Assembly (NCBI RefSeq): GCF_007833165.1 | Contig: NZ_VOBQ01000024.1 | Span: 1 to 64,000, forward strand | Length of the DNA stretch: 64,000 bases | Direction: 5' to 3' | Source of the DNA: Caenimonas sedimenti | Lineage (GTDB): Bacteria; Pseudomonadota; Gammaproteobacteria; Burkholderiales; Burkholderiaceae_C | The notes under the pieces: model-generated | Seen by the model: the letters and a program-made list of their open reading frames with translations, nothing else | Told to the model about the DNA's origin: nothing | Databases searched by the model: none | Shown: in pieces, positions 38,730 through 47,668 of the stretch | Numbering within the stretch: position 1 is the stretch's first letter | Layout: each line of letters opens with the position of its first letter | Position numbers and translations under genes: made by a program

Positions 38730-39549
38730 CGAACGCCCTCCGGTCGAAGGCGCTCCGTTCGCGGGATTGGGGGTACCGCTTCTTCAACTGGTCACCCAGC
38801 TGCTCCATCGCCACCGGGTCGTTCATGCGCTGTTCGACCTTGATGCCCAGCCAAAGGGTCTCGGCGTTGGCCAGGTCGGTGTTGTTCAGCCGGCGGATCA
38901 GGAACTGCGCGCGGGTGTAGTCGCCCCGCTGGTAGAGCAGCGTCGCGAGGTTGTAGCCGGTGATCGGATTGCCCGCGTCCAGCTCGTAGGAACGGGCCAG
39001 CGAACGCTCGGCTTCGGCGCGCTGGCCGGCCCGGGCCTGGCACAGGCCCATCGCCATCAGGGTCTTGGCGCGACCCCCGTAGATCGGGTTGGCGAGCGCG
39101 GCCTCGAACGACCGGGTGGACTCGGGGAACCGTCCCAGGGTGCACTGCAGCCAGCCGTAGTTGTGGTGCGCGTTCGAGTCGCGTGAATTCAGCGCCAGCG
39201 CGCGGCGGAAGCTCTCCTCGGCGCTGCGCGTGTCGTTCAGGCGCATGTAGATCATGCCGCGCAGGTTGTAGGCATCGGCGAACGCCGGGTCGATCGCGAT
39301 GGTCTGCTTGATTTCGTCGAGGGCGATTTCGGCCTTGCCCTCCTCGAAGTAGCCGGACGCGAGTTCCATCCGGATGCGGGCGCGCCGGCGGTTCTCCGGT
39401 TCGTCGGAAGGCGTCACCACGTCGACCTGGGCCTGCTGCTCCGCCTGCGGCGTGGCGCAGCCGGCAAGCGCCAGCCACACGGCGCCGGCCAGCAGCAACC
39501 AACGGCCCCTGGGCGCCCCGCGCCCCGCTCCCGCCATCGCGATTGTCAT
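38722..39549 (-). CDS. pilW: Type IV pilus biogenesis/stability lipoprotein PilW
   Basis: 275 aa. A signal peptide with lipobox LALAGC is followed by six or so TPR motifs (AFADAYNLRGMIYMRLND, ALNSRDSNAHHNYGWLQ, YELDAGNPITGYNLATLL). PilW/PilF assists secretin PilQ multimerisation in the outer membrane. The ATG overlaps the rlmN TGA (ATGA), showing coupling in the rlmN-pilW-rodZ-ispG order. Confidence 0.92.
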   Translation of the reverse strand: MTIAMAGAGRGAPRGRWLLLAGAVWLALAGCATPQAEQQAQVDVVTPSDEPENRRRARIRMELASGYFEEGKAEIALDEIKQTIAIDPAFADAYNLRGMIYMRLNDTRSAEESFRRALALNSRDSNAHHNYGWLQCTLGRFPESTRSFEAALANPIYGGRAKTLMAMGLCQARAGQRAEAERSLARSYELDAGNPITGYNLATLLYQRGDYTRAQFLIRRLNNTDLANAETLWLGIKVEQRMNDPVAMEQLGDQLKKRYPQSRERSAFDRRAFDE

Positions 39550-40703
39550 GATCCTCTTGTCTCCTTGGCCGTCGCGTCGTGCGCGACTGGTTTCAGCATC
39601 ACCGTGCGCTGTTGCGCGATGCGATTGCCCACGCGCGTCCGGTCTTTGACGTCCCCCGCGAGCTGTCCGCAGGCGGCGTCGATGTCGTCCCCCCGCGTCT
39701 TGCGCACGGTGGTGACGATACCAGCATCACTCAGGATTTTCGCGAAAGCCTGCACGCGCTGTTGCGGGGAACGCAGCAGGCCGGAGGCGGGGAAAGGATT
39801 GAAAGGGATCAGGTTCAACTTGCAGGAGACCCCCCGCCCGCCGTGGCGCTGCACCAGTTCGATCAGCTGGCGGGCGTGCTCCGGCTGGTCGTTCACCCCA
39901 TCGAGCATGCAGTATTCGAAGGTGATGAAGTCGCGCGGCGCGTGGGCGAGGTAGCGGTTGCAGGCGTCCAGCAGCTCCGCCAGCGGGTACTTCCTGTTCA
40001 GCGGCACGAGCTTGTCGCGCAATTCGTCGTTCGGCGCGTGGAGCGACACAGCCAGGGCGACCGGGCAGTCGTCGCCCAGGCGGTCCATCATGGGCACGAC
40101 ACCGGAGGTGGAGACCGTGACCCGCCGACGCGACAGGCCGTACCCATGGTCGTCGAGCATCACGCGCAGCGCCGGCACCAGCGCGCCGTAGTTCTGCAGC
40201 GGCTCGCCCATGCCCATCATCACCACGTTGGAGATGACGCGCTCGCCGCCTTTGCCCAGGTGGGCGCGCAGGAAGTGCTCGGCGAACCAGAGCTGCGCGA
40301 CGATCTCACCGGTGGTGAGGTTGCGCGAAAAGCCCTGGTGGCCCGTCGAGCAGAAGCGGCAGCCCACGGCGCAGCCGGCCTGGGAGGACACGCAAAGCGT
40401 CCCCCGGTCGTCCTCGGGAATGAACACGGCCTCGACGGCGTCGCCATTGCCGACATCGAACAGCCACTTGATGGTGCCGTCGGCGGACTCGTGCCGGGAA
40501 ATGACCGGCAGGCCCTCGATCCGGGCGTGCCCCTGCAGCTTGTCGCGCAGCGACTTCGCCAGGTCACTCATCTGGCTGAAGTCGCGCGCGCCCTTCTGGT
40601 GGATCCAGCGGAACAGCTGGGTGGCGCGGAAGCGCTTTTCGCCAAGCGTCGCGCAGAAAGCGGCCAGACCCTCGAGGTCGTAATCGAGCAGGTTGGCCGT
40701 CAT
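39546..40703 (-). CDS. rlmN: 23S rRNA/tRNA adenine C2-methyltransferase RlmN
   Basis: 385-aa radical-SAM enzyme that methylates A2503 of 23S rRNA and A37 of some tRNAs. The CxxxCxxC cluster is in GCAVGCRFCSTG. The N-terminal accessory domain (FRATQLFRWIHQKGARDF) and the GEPLQNY loop are present, as is a Cys in the C-terminal region (AACGQL). It starts ten bases after ndk. Confidence 0.96.
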   Translation of the reverse strand: MTANLLDYDLEGLAAFCATLGEKRFRATQLFRWIHQKGARDFSQMSDLAKSLRDKLQGHARIEGLPVISRHESADGTIKWLFDVGNGDAVEAVFIPEDDRGTLCVSSQAGCAVGCRFCSTGHQGFSRNLTTGEIVAQLWFAEHFLRAHLGKGGERVISNVVMMGMGEPLQNYGALVPALRVMLDDHGYGLSRRRVTVSTSGVVPMMDRLGDDCPVALAVSLHAPNDELRDKLVPLNRKYPLAELLDACNRYLAHAPRDFITFEYCMLDGVNDQPEHARQLIELVQRHGGRGVSCKLNLIPFNPFPASGLLRSPQQRVQAFAKILSDAGIVTTVRKTRGDDIDAACGQLAGDVKDRTRVGNRIAQQRTVMLKPVAHDATAKETRGS

Positions 40704-40713
40704 CGCATGTGCT

Positions 40714-41139
40714 TCAGCGCGGGTAGACGTTCATGCCGGCGAAGAAGAAGCCCACTTCGACCTTGGCGGTCTCGGCGGCGTCGGAGCCATGCACGGCGTT
40801 GGCATCGATGCTGTCGGCGAAGTCGGCGCGGATGGTGCCGGCTGCCGCCTTCTTCGGGTCGGTCGCGCCCATCAGGTCGCGGTTCTTCAGGATGGCGCCT
40901 TCGCCTTCCAGCACCTGGATCATCACCGGGCCGGAGATCATGAACTCGACGAGGTCCTTGAAGAACGGGCGCTCCTTGTGCACGGCGTAGAACTGCTCGG
41001 CCTCCTGGCGCGACAGGTGCGCCATGCGGGCGGCGATCACTTTCAGGCCGGCGGCTTCGAAGCGCGCGTAGATCTGGCCGATCACGTTCTTCGCCACGGC
41101 GTCGGGCTTGATGATGGAGAGGGTGCGTTCGATGGCCAT
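40714..41139 (-). CDS. ndk: Nucleoside diphosphate kinase
   Basis: 141 aa. Transfers phosphate from ATP to NDPs. The active-site His lies in NAVHGSDAAE, and the N-terminal signature is ERTLSIIKPDAVAKN. AGGA precedes the ATG by an A-rich spacer. It is the first gene of the ndk-rlmN-pilW-rodZ-ispG-hisS-yfgM-bamB-der run, and probably cotranscribed with rlmN. Confidence 0.97.
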   Translation of the reverse strand: MAIERTLSIIKPDAVAKNVIGQIYARFEAAGLKVIAARMAHLSRQEAEQFYAVHKERPFFKDLVEFMISGPVMIQVLEGEGAILKNRDLMGATDPKKAAAGTIRADFADSIDANAVHGSDAAETAKVEVGFFFAGMNVYPR

Positions 41140-41159
41140 TTGCTTTTTTCCTGAGCTGA

Positions 41160-41276
41160 TGATTAGGGTTTTGCCGGAGGCGAAAAGTTCGGCAAAGCCT
41201 CGAATTCTAACTGGGCGGTGTGATGGATGTCCGGTCGGCCGCTCTAGCGACCGCCCCGGCCGCCGCCGGCGCCACC
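41160..41276. repeat. Original copy of the 117-bp sequence repeated at the window start
   Basis: Identical base for base to 1-117. It spans most of the ndk-rluB gap and the last 11 codons of rluB. A 7-bp inverted repeat (TTTGCCG at 41170-41176 / CGGCAAA at 41190-41196) lies in the gap, and CGGTCG/CGACCG (41232-41253) overlaps the rluB stop. Neither has a T tract, so terminator function is uncertain. Confidence 0.85.
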
Positions 41277-42737
41277 GCCACCGCCGCCCCCACCACCCCC
41301 GCCCCGGCGTGGGCCGCCACGGCCGCCGCCACCACCTCCATAGCCTCCACCGAAGCCACCGCCACCGCCCTGGCCGCCTCCGGGGCCGGGGCCGCGCCGC
41401 TGGCGGTTGAAGCTGTCCGCACCGATGTAGCCCAGCGAGGTCTTCATGGGGTCGGGCTGGTTGCCACCGCCGGGCGGGCCGGCCCCGCGGTCGGGCTTGT
41501 TGCGCCTCTGCTGCCCCTGCCCCTGGCCTTGCGCCGGGCCGCCGGCGCGGTTGCCGAACGGCCCGCCCTGCGGCCGCGGTCCGTCGCCGCGGGGCGGGCC
41601 GTTGCGCCGCCGCTTGTTGTTGCCGCGCCCGCCGTCGCCGTCGCGGCCATCGCGCCCATCCCGGCGGTCGCGGTCATCGCGGCCTTCGCGCGGGGCGAAG
41701 TCGGAAGCACCGGCCGCCGAGGTGAGCGAGCGGATGTCGCGCTCGTCCAGTTCCATCCAGATGCCACGTTTCAGGCCGCGCGGCAGCACCATCGCGCCGT
41801 AGCGGATGCGGATGAGGCGGCTGACGGCATGGCCCACGGTTTCGAACAGGCGCCGCACCTCGCGGTTGCGCCCTTCGCTGATCGTCACGCGGTACCAGAC
41901 GTTGGAGCCGTCGCCGCCGCCGTCCTCGATGGAACCGAACTGCGCCCGGCCGTCGTCGAGTTCGACCCCGTCCAGCAGCTTCTGCTTTTCCTCGTTGCTG
42001 AGCGCGCCCAGGACACGCACCGCGTACTCGCGCTCCAGGCCGAAGCGCGGATGCATCAGCTTGTTGGCCAGTTCGCCGGAATTCGTGAACAGCAGCAGGC
42101 CTTCGGTGTTCAGGTCGAGCCGGCCGACCGACTGCCACTTGCCCTGCTGCAGCTTGGGCAGCTTGCGGAACACCGTGGGCCGGTTCTGCGGATCGTCGTG
42201 GGTGACGACCTCGCCCACCGGCTTGTGATACGCGATCACCCGGGCCGGCGGCGGGGCGATGCGCACGCGGATCGGCTTGCCGTTGATCTTGATCTGGTCG
42301 CCGAACTGGATGCGCTGGCCGATGTGGGCGGGCTCGTTGTTGACGGAGATGCGCCCTTCCATGATGAGCTGTTCCATCTCCAGCCTGGAGCCCAGGCCCG
42401 CCTGGGCCAGCACCTTGTGCAGCTTGGGGGTTTCCGGCTGCGGCAGCAGCACGCGCTTGAGCGGCGCGGCTTCGGGCGTCTCTTCCTCCGCATCGAAACG
42501 GCCGGTGACGACGTCGACGAAACGATCGGCGGGCTCCAGCGGAGCGGACGGCCCCGGGCTGCCGCCATCTGGCGGCGCCACGCCGTCCTCCAAGCCGTCT
42601 CCATCGTCGTCGCCCTCGGCCCGAAGGCCGTCCGGCGCCTCGTCCCCACGCTCCTCCGCGGCCAGCCGCCCGGCCGCCTCGCGTTCGTCTTCGGGCAAGG
42701 CATCGTGGGTGGCGGCGCTGGCAGTAGGGTCGTTCAT
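41244..42737 (-). CDS. rluB: 23S rRNA pseudouridine(2605) synthase with RGG/Gly-rich tail
   Basis: 497 aa. An acidic N-terminal extension (about 1-95) precedes an S4 RNA-binding domain (LHKVLAQAGLGSRLEMEQLI) and the RsuA-type catalytic domain with the Asp in VGRLDLNTEGLLL. The last about 150 residues are Arg/Gly/Asp-rich, with RDGRDGRDGDGG repeats and Gly runs, ending GGGRGGR. Such RG-rich tails in Burkholderiales RluB probably add nonspecific RNA binding. ATG 42737 is chosen by domain start and because it lies one base from the scpB stop. The tail DNA is extreme in GC and is a likely assembly trap. Confidence 0.92.
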   Translation of the reverse strand: MNDPTASAATHDALPEDEREAAGRLAAEERGDEAPDGLRAEGDDDGDGLEDGVAPPDGGSPGPSAPLEPADRFVDVVTGRFDAEEETPEAAPLKRVLLPQPETPKLHKVLAQAGLGSRLEMEQLIMEGRISVNNEPAHIGQRIQFGDQIKINGKPIRVRIAPPPARVIAYHKPVGEVVTHDDPQNRPTVFRKLPKLQQGKWQSVGRLDLNTEGLLLFTNSGELANKLMHPRFGLEREYAVRVLGALSNEEKQKLLDGVELDDGRAQFGSIEDGGGDGSNVWYRVTISEGRNREVRRLFETVGHAVSRLIRIRYGAMVLPRGLKRGIWMELDERDIRSLTSAAGASDFAPREGRDDRDRRDGRDGRDGDGGRGNNKRRRNGPPRGDGPRPQGGPFGNRAGGPAQGQGQGQQRRNKPDRGAGPPGGGNQPDPMKTSLGYIGADSFNRQRRGPGPGGGQGGGGGFGGGYGGGGGGRGGPRRGGGGGGGGGGGAGGGRGGR

Positions 42738-42738
42738 G

Positions 42739-43440
42739 CTAGGTCTCGACGGCGCGAGCCGCGTCGTAATCGTCGCTGGCATCCGCGGAAGGCGGGGCCG
42801 GGGCATCTTGGGCGGGTTCCGCCGGACCGGCTTCGGGGCCGGCGTCCGGCCCGGCCGGGGTTTCCATCGCCAGCGCGGACTGGGCTTCCAGCTGCTCGCC
42901 GAAGCCGGCCAGTACGCCTTCGGGCTGGCCGCGGCTGCCCAGTTCCGGCAGCTGGTCGAGCGAAGCCAGGCCGAGGTCGTCCAGGAACTGGCGGGTGGTG
43001 GCGTAGAGCGCCGGCCGCCCGGCGGCCTCGCGGTGGCCGATCACCTCGACCCAGCCGCGGTCTTCCAGCTGCTTCAGGATCTGGCTGTTGATCGTCACGC
43101 CGCGGATGTCTTCCATGTCGCCACGCGTCACGGGTTGCTTGTACGCGATGATCGCCAGGGTTTCCATCGCGGCGCGGCTGTAACGGGGCGGCTTCTCCGG
43201 ATGCAGGCGATCCAGGTATTCCCGCATCTCGGGCCGGCTCTGGAAGCGCCAGCCGGTGGCCACGCACACCAGTTCCACGCCACGCTGCGTCCATTCCTGC
43301 TGGAGTTGCTCCAGCAGGTCCTTGATGGTGTCGGCGCCGAGCTCGTCGTTGAACAGCACGCGCAATTCACGCACCGGCAGCGGCTGCTGCGCGCAGATCA
43401 GCGCGGTTTCGAGGACGCGCCGGGCATCCGCCGTATTCAT
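42739..43440 (-). CDS. scpB: Chromosome segregation/condensation protein ScpB
   Basis: 233 aa. Tandem winged helices typical of ScpB (TADARRVLETALICAQQPLP, MREYLDRLHPEKPPRYSRAA, TRGDMEDIRGVTINSQIL), then an acidic Pro/Ala tail. It forms a kleisin accessory complex with SMC and ScpA; scpA is not adjacent here. ATG 43440 fits the domain start. Immediately upstream of rluB. Confidence 0.93.
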   Translation of the reverse strand: MNTADARRVLETALICAQQPLPVRELRVLFNDELGADTIKDLLEQLQQEWTQRGVELVCVATGWRFQSRPEMREYLDRLHPEKPPRYSRAAMETLAIIAYKQPVTRGDMEDIRGVTINSQILKQLEDRGWVEVIGHREAAGRPALYATTRQFLDDLGLASLDQLPELGSRGQPEGVLAGFGEQLEAQSALAMETPAGPDAGPEAGPAEPAQDAPAPPSADASDDYDAARAVET

Positions 43441-43548
43441 GGTTCTGTCGGTGTCCGGAAAATGGCGCCTGGGGCGCGCTGCTTTTCGGGGGCCGCGCGA
43501 GCCCTGCGACGGGCTGCGCACCGGATGCCTCCGCGGTTGCGCGCCTTC

Positions 43549-44481
43549 TCAGGCGGCCGCCGGGGGCTGGCTCGTGAGCCATTCGGGTTCATTGTAACGC
43601 AGGCCCCACGCCAGCATCGCATCGCGCAGATCGGCGGGAGGGGGTGAACGCAGGCTGAGCGGTTCGCCCGTCACAGGGTGGGGGAAGGCGAGGTGGAACG
43701 CATGCAGCGCCTGGCGTGGCAGCCCCGCGCCGGCATTGCCGCCGTAGAGGCTGTCACCCAGCAAAGGGTGGCCGATGTGCGCCATGTGCACCCGGATCTG
43801 GTGGGTGCGGCCGGTCTCCAGCGTCGCGCGGACCAGGCAACCGGCTTCGGCCTGCTGCAGCAGGGTGAATTGCGTCGCCGCCGGCTTGCCGGGATGGCGG
43901 GCCGGATCGACCACGGCCATGCGCAGCCGGTTGCGCGGGTCGCGGCCGATGGGCGCTTCGACCCGCCGCTGGTCACCGCCCTGCCAGGGCCGGTGCGCCA
44001 GGGCGATGTATTGGCGCGTGACGTCGCGCGCAGCGATCATCGCGACCAGTCGGTCCATCGCGCTGCGCGTGCGTGCCACCACCATCAGGCCGCTGGTGTC
44101 CTTGTCCAGCCGGTGGACGATGCCGGCGCGCGGCAGGCCCGCCGCCTGACGGTCGCGCCCGAGCAGGCCGTTCAACAGTGTCCCGCTCCAGTGGCCGGCG
44201 GCCGGATGCACCACCAGGCCGGCGGGCTTGTCGATGACCAGCAGGTGCTCGTCCTCGAACACCACGTCGAGCGCGATGTCCTCCGCCTGGAACGCCTGGC
44301 TTTGCGGCGTCGGCCGCAATTCGACCTCGCCGGTGTCGCCGGCGCGCACCTTGGCCGAGGGCTTGCGCGCCTCGCGGCCGAGCAGGCGGACGGCGCCCGC
44401 CTCCAGCAGTTGCTGGAGATAGCTGCGCGAGAACTCGGGCACCAGCACGGCGATCGCACGGTCGAGCCGTTCGCCATGCAA
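43549..44481 (-). CDS. rluD: 23S rRNA pseudouridine(1911/1915/1917) synthase
   Basis: 310 aa from a TTG. S4 domain (GERLDRAIAVLVPEFSRSYL) and catalytic domain with Asp in IVHRLDKDTSGLMV; ETGRTHQIRVHM is the conserved RNA-contact block. The frame is open for about 30 codons upstream (typical RluD N-terminal extension, acidic) but holds no ATG, GTG or TTG there. So either TTG is used or the start codon is unusual. Divergent from bamD, as in most proteobacteria. Confidence 0.9.
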   Translation of the reverse strand: MHGERLDRAIAVLVPEFSRSYLQQLLEAGAVRLLGREARKPSAKVRAGDTGEVELRPTPQSQAFQAEDIALDVVFEDEHLLVIDKPAGLVVHPAAGHWSGTLLNGLLGRDRQAAGLPRAGIVHRLDKDTSGLMVVARTRSAMDRLVAMIAARDVTRQYIALAHRPWQGGDQRRVEAPIGRDPRNRLRMAVVDPARHPGKPAATQFTLLQQAEAGCLVRATLETGRTHQIRVHMAHIGHPLLGDSLYGGNAGAGLPRQALHAFHLAFPHPVTGEPLSLRSPPPADLRDAMLAWGLRYNEPEWLTSQPPAAA

Positions 44482-44559
44482 AGCCGCCGGAATGGTGAAC
44501 GCGCGGGTCTCCGCTTCGGGGCCGGGTTCCTCGAGGTCGTTGTCTGGTGGGTCGATCGA

Positions 44560-44565
44560 TATAAT
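44560..44565 (+). promoter_or_regulatory. -10 box of the bamD promoter
   Basis: A perfect TATAAT lies 29 bp upstream of the bamD start in the rluD-bamD divergent gap. The best -35 matches (GTCGTT or TTGTCT, 14-18 bp upstream) are weak or badly spaced. It is the clearest -10 hexamer seen in the intergenic regions examined. Confidence 0.6.
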
Positions 44566-44594
44566 GGCCCGGCCCTTTTTGGAGAGTGTCGCGC

Positions 44595-45398
44595 GTGAAG
44601 TTGCCAGGCAAATTATCGGCGGTCCCCGCCCTCCTCGCCGTCGCCTTCCTGGCGGCGTGTTCGTCGACGCCCGACGATGACAAGACCGCCACGTGGAGCC
44701 CCAACCGCCTGTACGCGGAAGCCAAGGACGAACTCAACTCCGGCGGCTACGAAAAAGCGATCCCGCTGTTCGAGAAGCTCGAGGGTCGCGCCGCCGGCAC
44801 GCCGCTGGCGCAGCAGGCCCAGCTGGAGCGCGCCTACGCCCATTACAAGGCGGGCGACCAGGCCCAGGCCCATGCCACGCTCGACCGCTTCATCAAGCTG
44901 CACCCGTCCAGCCCGGCGCTCGACTACGCGCTGTACCTGAAGGGCGTGATCAACTTCAACGACAACCTGGGCGTCTTCTCGTTCATCTCGCCGCAGGACC
45001 TGTCCGAACGCGACCAGAAGGCCGCCAAGGAATCGTTCGAGTCGTTCCGCGACCTCGTGGCCCGCTTCCCGGATTCGCGCTACACGCCCGATGCCCGCGC
45101 GCGCATGACGTACATCGTCAATTCCCTCGCGCAATACGAAGTGCACGTGGCCCGCTACTACTACAGCCGCGGCGCCTACGTGGCGGCGATCAACCGCTCG
45201 CAGACCGCGCTGGCCGACTACCGCGACGTGCCGGCGCTCGAAGAGGCGCTGTTCATCCTGATGCGCTCGTATGACGCGCTGGGCATGCCGGAACTGCGCG
45301 ACGACACCCGCCGCGTTCTGGAGAAGAACTACCCGGCCAGCAGCTATCTCACAGGCTCGGGTGGCCAGCGCCAGTCGCCATGGTGGAAGTTCTGGTAA
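44595..45398 (+). CDS. bamD: Outer-membrane assembly lipoprotein BamD
   Basis: 267 aa. A signal peptide ends in lipobox LAAC, followed by five TPR motifs (LYAEAKDELNSGGYEKAIPL, FRDLVARFPDSRYTPDARAR). Essential BAM-complex component. GTG 44595 is preferred over GTG 44586 because the GGAGAG site at 44581 is then properly spaced. The last 50 bp overlap the convergent helicase gene. Confidence 0.94.
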   Translation: MKLPGKLSAVPALLAVAFLAACSSTPDDDKTATWSPNRLYAEAKDELNSGGYEKAIPLFEKLEGRAAGTPLAQQAQLERAYAHYKAGDQAQAHATLDRFIKLHPSSPALDYALYLKGVINFNDNLGVFSFISPQDLSERDQKAAKESFESFRDLVARFPDSRYTPDARARMTYIVNSLAQYEVHVARYYYSRGAYVAAINRSQTALADYRDVPALEEALFILMRSYDALGMPELRDDTRRVLEKNYPASSYLTGSGGQRQSPWWKFW

Positions 45399-47379
45399 GA
45401 CTGCCAAGGGCCTCGGCGAAGGCCGCCTTGTCGGCCAGCCTTCGCATCGGCGGCAGCGCCGCCAGCAGGCGCCGGCCATAGCTCATCGTCACCAGCCGCG
45501 GGTCGCAAACCACCAGCAGTCCCTGGTCGCTCTCGCGCCGGATCAGCCGGCCCGCGCCCTGCTTGAGGGCCACGGCCGCCTCCGGCACGAAATAGTCGTT
45601 GAACGGGCTGCGGCCCTGCGTCTCCAGGCGCTGTGAACGCGCTTCGACCAGCGGGTCGCCCGGCGGCGGGAACGGCAGCTTGTCGATGATGACCAGCTGC
45701 AGCGCGTCACCCGGCACGTCGACGCCCTCCCAGAACGACGCGGACGCCACCAGCACGCAGCCCGGCTGGCCGCCCGCGCTGCCCTCCCGGAAGCGCTCGA
45801 TCAACCGACGCTTGGGCCACTGGCCCTGCACCAGCACCTCGACCTCGCCGGTGCCGCTGAACCGCGCCTGCAGCTCCTCGCCGACAGCGCGCAGCGCGCG
45901 CAGCGTGGTGGTGAGCACCATGGTCCGGCCACCCAGCCGGCGCACCGCCGCGTGCGCCAGTGCCGCGACGGCGCCACTGTGGCCGGGGTCGTTCGGCTTG
46001 GGCATGCCTTCGGGCACGTAGACGGCGGCCTGCGATGCATAGTCGAACGGGCTCCCGACCCGCAGCACCTCGGCCTCTTCCAGTCCGCAGGGTTCGGTGA
46101 ACCAGCGCAGCCGGGCGTCGTCGCCGAGCGTCGCCGAGGTGAACACCCAGCTGCGCCGATCCGCGTCCTCTTCTTCGCGCCCGGTCTTCAACAGCTTGTC
46201 GCGCACGGCTTCGGCGATGTCCAGCGGCGACTCGACCAGGCGCAGCTGCGTGCCGACGTCCAGCCAGCGCACCGAGCCCGGTGCCGCCGCCGCGGTGAAG
46301 GCCGCCACGCGCTGCGCGAGGAGGGCCGCGCGTTCGTGCAGCCGCACGAAATCGGGCTGGATCTCGCTCACGCTGGACAGCCCCTCGGCGGCCTGCTCCA
46401 GCGCGTCCTGCAGCGCGTCCAGTGCTTCTCCCCAGGCATCCGCGGCCACTTCGTCCGGCACGCGCCCCGTCCACCGCAGGCGGCTGCCGCCACCGGCCCG
46501 CCCCACGGCGAGCCGAAGGTCGCGCGCGCCGCGCTCGCACCCGGCCGCCAGGGTCTGCCAGTCGACCAGCCCGCGCGCGAATTGCAGCCCCGCCGCCAGC
46601 ATGTCCCGCGTGAAGTCCAGCAGCTGGCCCGTCCCCAGCTGCTTGCCGAGAAACTGCACGCCCGTCTCATTGAGCTGGTGCGCTTCGTCGAAGATCGCCA
46701 CGCGCACGGTCGGCAGCAGTTCGGCCATGCCGGATTCGCGCACGGCCAGGTCGGCGAAGAACAGGTGGTGATTGATCACCACCACGTCAGCCGCCAGCGC
46801 CTCGCGCCGGGCGGCATTGACGTGGCAGCCGCGGAACTTGGGGCACTGGGCGCCCAGGCAGTTCTCACGGGTGGAGGTGACCAGCGGGATCACGGGCGAA
46901 CGCTCGTCGAGGCCGGGCATCTCCGCCAGGTCGCCGGTGCGGGTCGTGCGGGCCCATTCTTCCACCTTGGCCAGGGTTCGCACCGCGCTCCGGTCGGGCA
47001 AGCTGGCGTCCTGGCGTGCCAGTTCCAGCCGATGCGGGCAGAGATAGCTCCCGCGCCCCTTCAGCAAGGCCATCCGCACCGGCAAGCCCAGCGCCTCGGC
47101 CAGCCGCGGCAGGTCACGGCCGAACAACTGGTCTTGCAAAGTCTTGGTGGCGGTGGAAAGCAGCACCCTTTCGCCACTCAGCAACGCCGGCACCAGGTAA
47201 GCAAATGTCTTTCCGACACCGGTCCCCGCCTCCACGACCAGCACGCCGCCGTTCTCGATCGTGCGGGCCACGGCGCCAGCCATGTCGGTCTGGCCGGCGC
47301 GCGGCTGGAAGGCGTCGGCGGCGCGCCCCAGCACGCCCGCAGGGGCAAAGGCCTCGCGGGCCAGCGCTTCCAGGGTCAT
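45349..47379 (-). CDS. ATP-dependent DNA helicase of the DinG/YoaA (XPD-like) type
   Basis: 676-aa superfamily 2 helicase. Walker A in EAGTGVGKTFAYL, DEAH box in AIFDEAHQLNE, and LVASASFWEGVDVPGDALQ and QGAGRLIRRESDQG as motifs V/VI. Four cysteines in CPHRLEL and NCLGAQCPKFRGC suit an iron-sulfur cluster, as in YoaA and DinG. It is implicated in resolving damaged forks and R-loops. Its 3' end overlaps bamD convergently by 50 bp. Followed upstream by a DUF465 gene. Confidence 0.9.
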   Translation of the reverse strand: MTLEALAREAFAPAGVLGRAADAFQPRAGQTDMAGAVARTIENGGVLVVEAGTGVGKTFAYLVPALLSGERVLLSTATKTLQDQLFGRDLPRLAEALGLPVRMALLKGRGSYLCPHRLELARQDASLPDRSAVRTLAKVEEWARTTRTGDLAEMPGLDERSPVIPLVTSTRENCLGAQCPKFRGCHVNAARREALAADVVVINHHLFFADLAVRESGMAELLPTVRVAIFDEAHQLNETGVQFLGKQLGTGQLLDFTRDMLAAGLQFARGLVDWQTLAAGCERGARDLRLAVGRAGGGSRLRWTGRVPDEVAADAWGEALDALQDALEQAAEGLSSVSEIQPDFVRLHERAALLAQRVAAFTAAAAPGSVRWLDVGTQLRLVESPLDIAEAVRDKLLKTGREEEDADRRSWVFTSATLGDDARLRWFTEPCGLEEAEVLRVGSPFDYASQAAVYVPEGMPKPNDPGHSGAVAALAHAAVRRLGGRTMVLTTTLRALRAVGEELQARFSGTGEVEVLVQGQWPKRRLIERFREGSAGGQPGCVLVASASFWEGVDVPGDALQLVIIDKLPFPPPGDPLVEARSQRLETQGRSPFNDYFVPEAAVALKQGAGRLIRRESDQGLLVVCDPRLVTMSYGRRLLAALPPMRRLADKAAFAEALGSLTRTSTMATGAGHPSL

Positions 47380-47582
47380 CAGGCGGGTTCTTTGGGGTCG
47401 AGGGCCAGCTCGAGGCGGGCGATTTCGTCGCGCAGCGCGAGGCGGCGCTTCTTCAGGCGGCGCAGCATGAGCTCGTCCACGGGCACCTGCTCGCCCGCGC
47501 GATCGATGAGCGCGTCGAGGTCGGCGTGCTCCATGCGAAGCTCGATCAGCCGCCGTTCGGGAGAATGCAGATTCGAGTCCAA
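47379..47582 (-). CDS. DUF465/YdcH-family small protein
   Basis: 67 aa, one predicted helical hairpin: ERRLIELRMEHADLDALID then ELMLRRLKKRRLALRDEI. This is the YdcH signature, including the LKKxxLxLRDEI block. Function unknown. The stop shares one base with the helicase start, so the two are cotranscribed. Divergent from the PP2C gene. Confidence 0.8.
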   Translation of the reverse strand: MDSNLHSPERRLIELRMEHADLDALIDRAGEQVPVDELMLRRLKKRRLALRDEIARLELALDPKEPA

Positions 47583-47668
47583 GATGATCTCAGCGGCGGT
47601 TCATTCGATAATACGTCTTTCGCAGGCCATAATCGAGGGAAGTGCCCGCGCACCAGGACCAACGTCGA

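Noticed and set aside
41170..41196. Intrinsic terminator between ndk and rluB
   Set aside because: A 7-bp inverted repeat exists but the loop is long and no T run follows on either strand.
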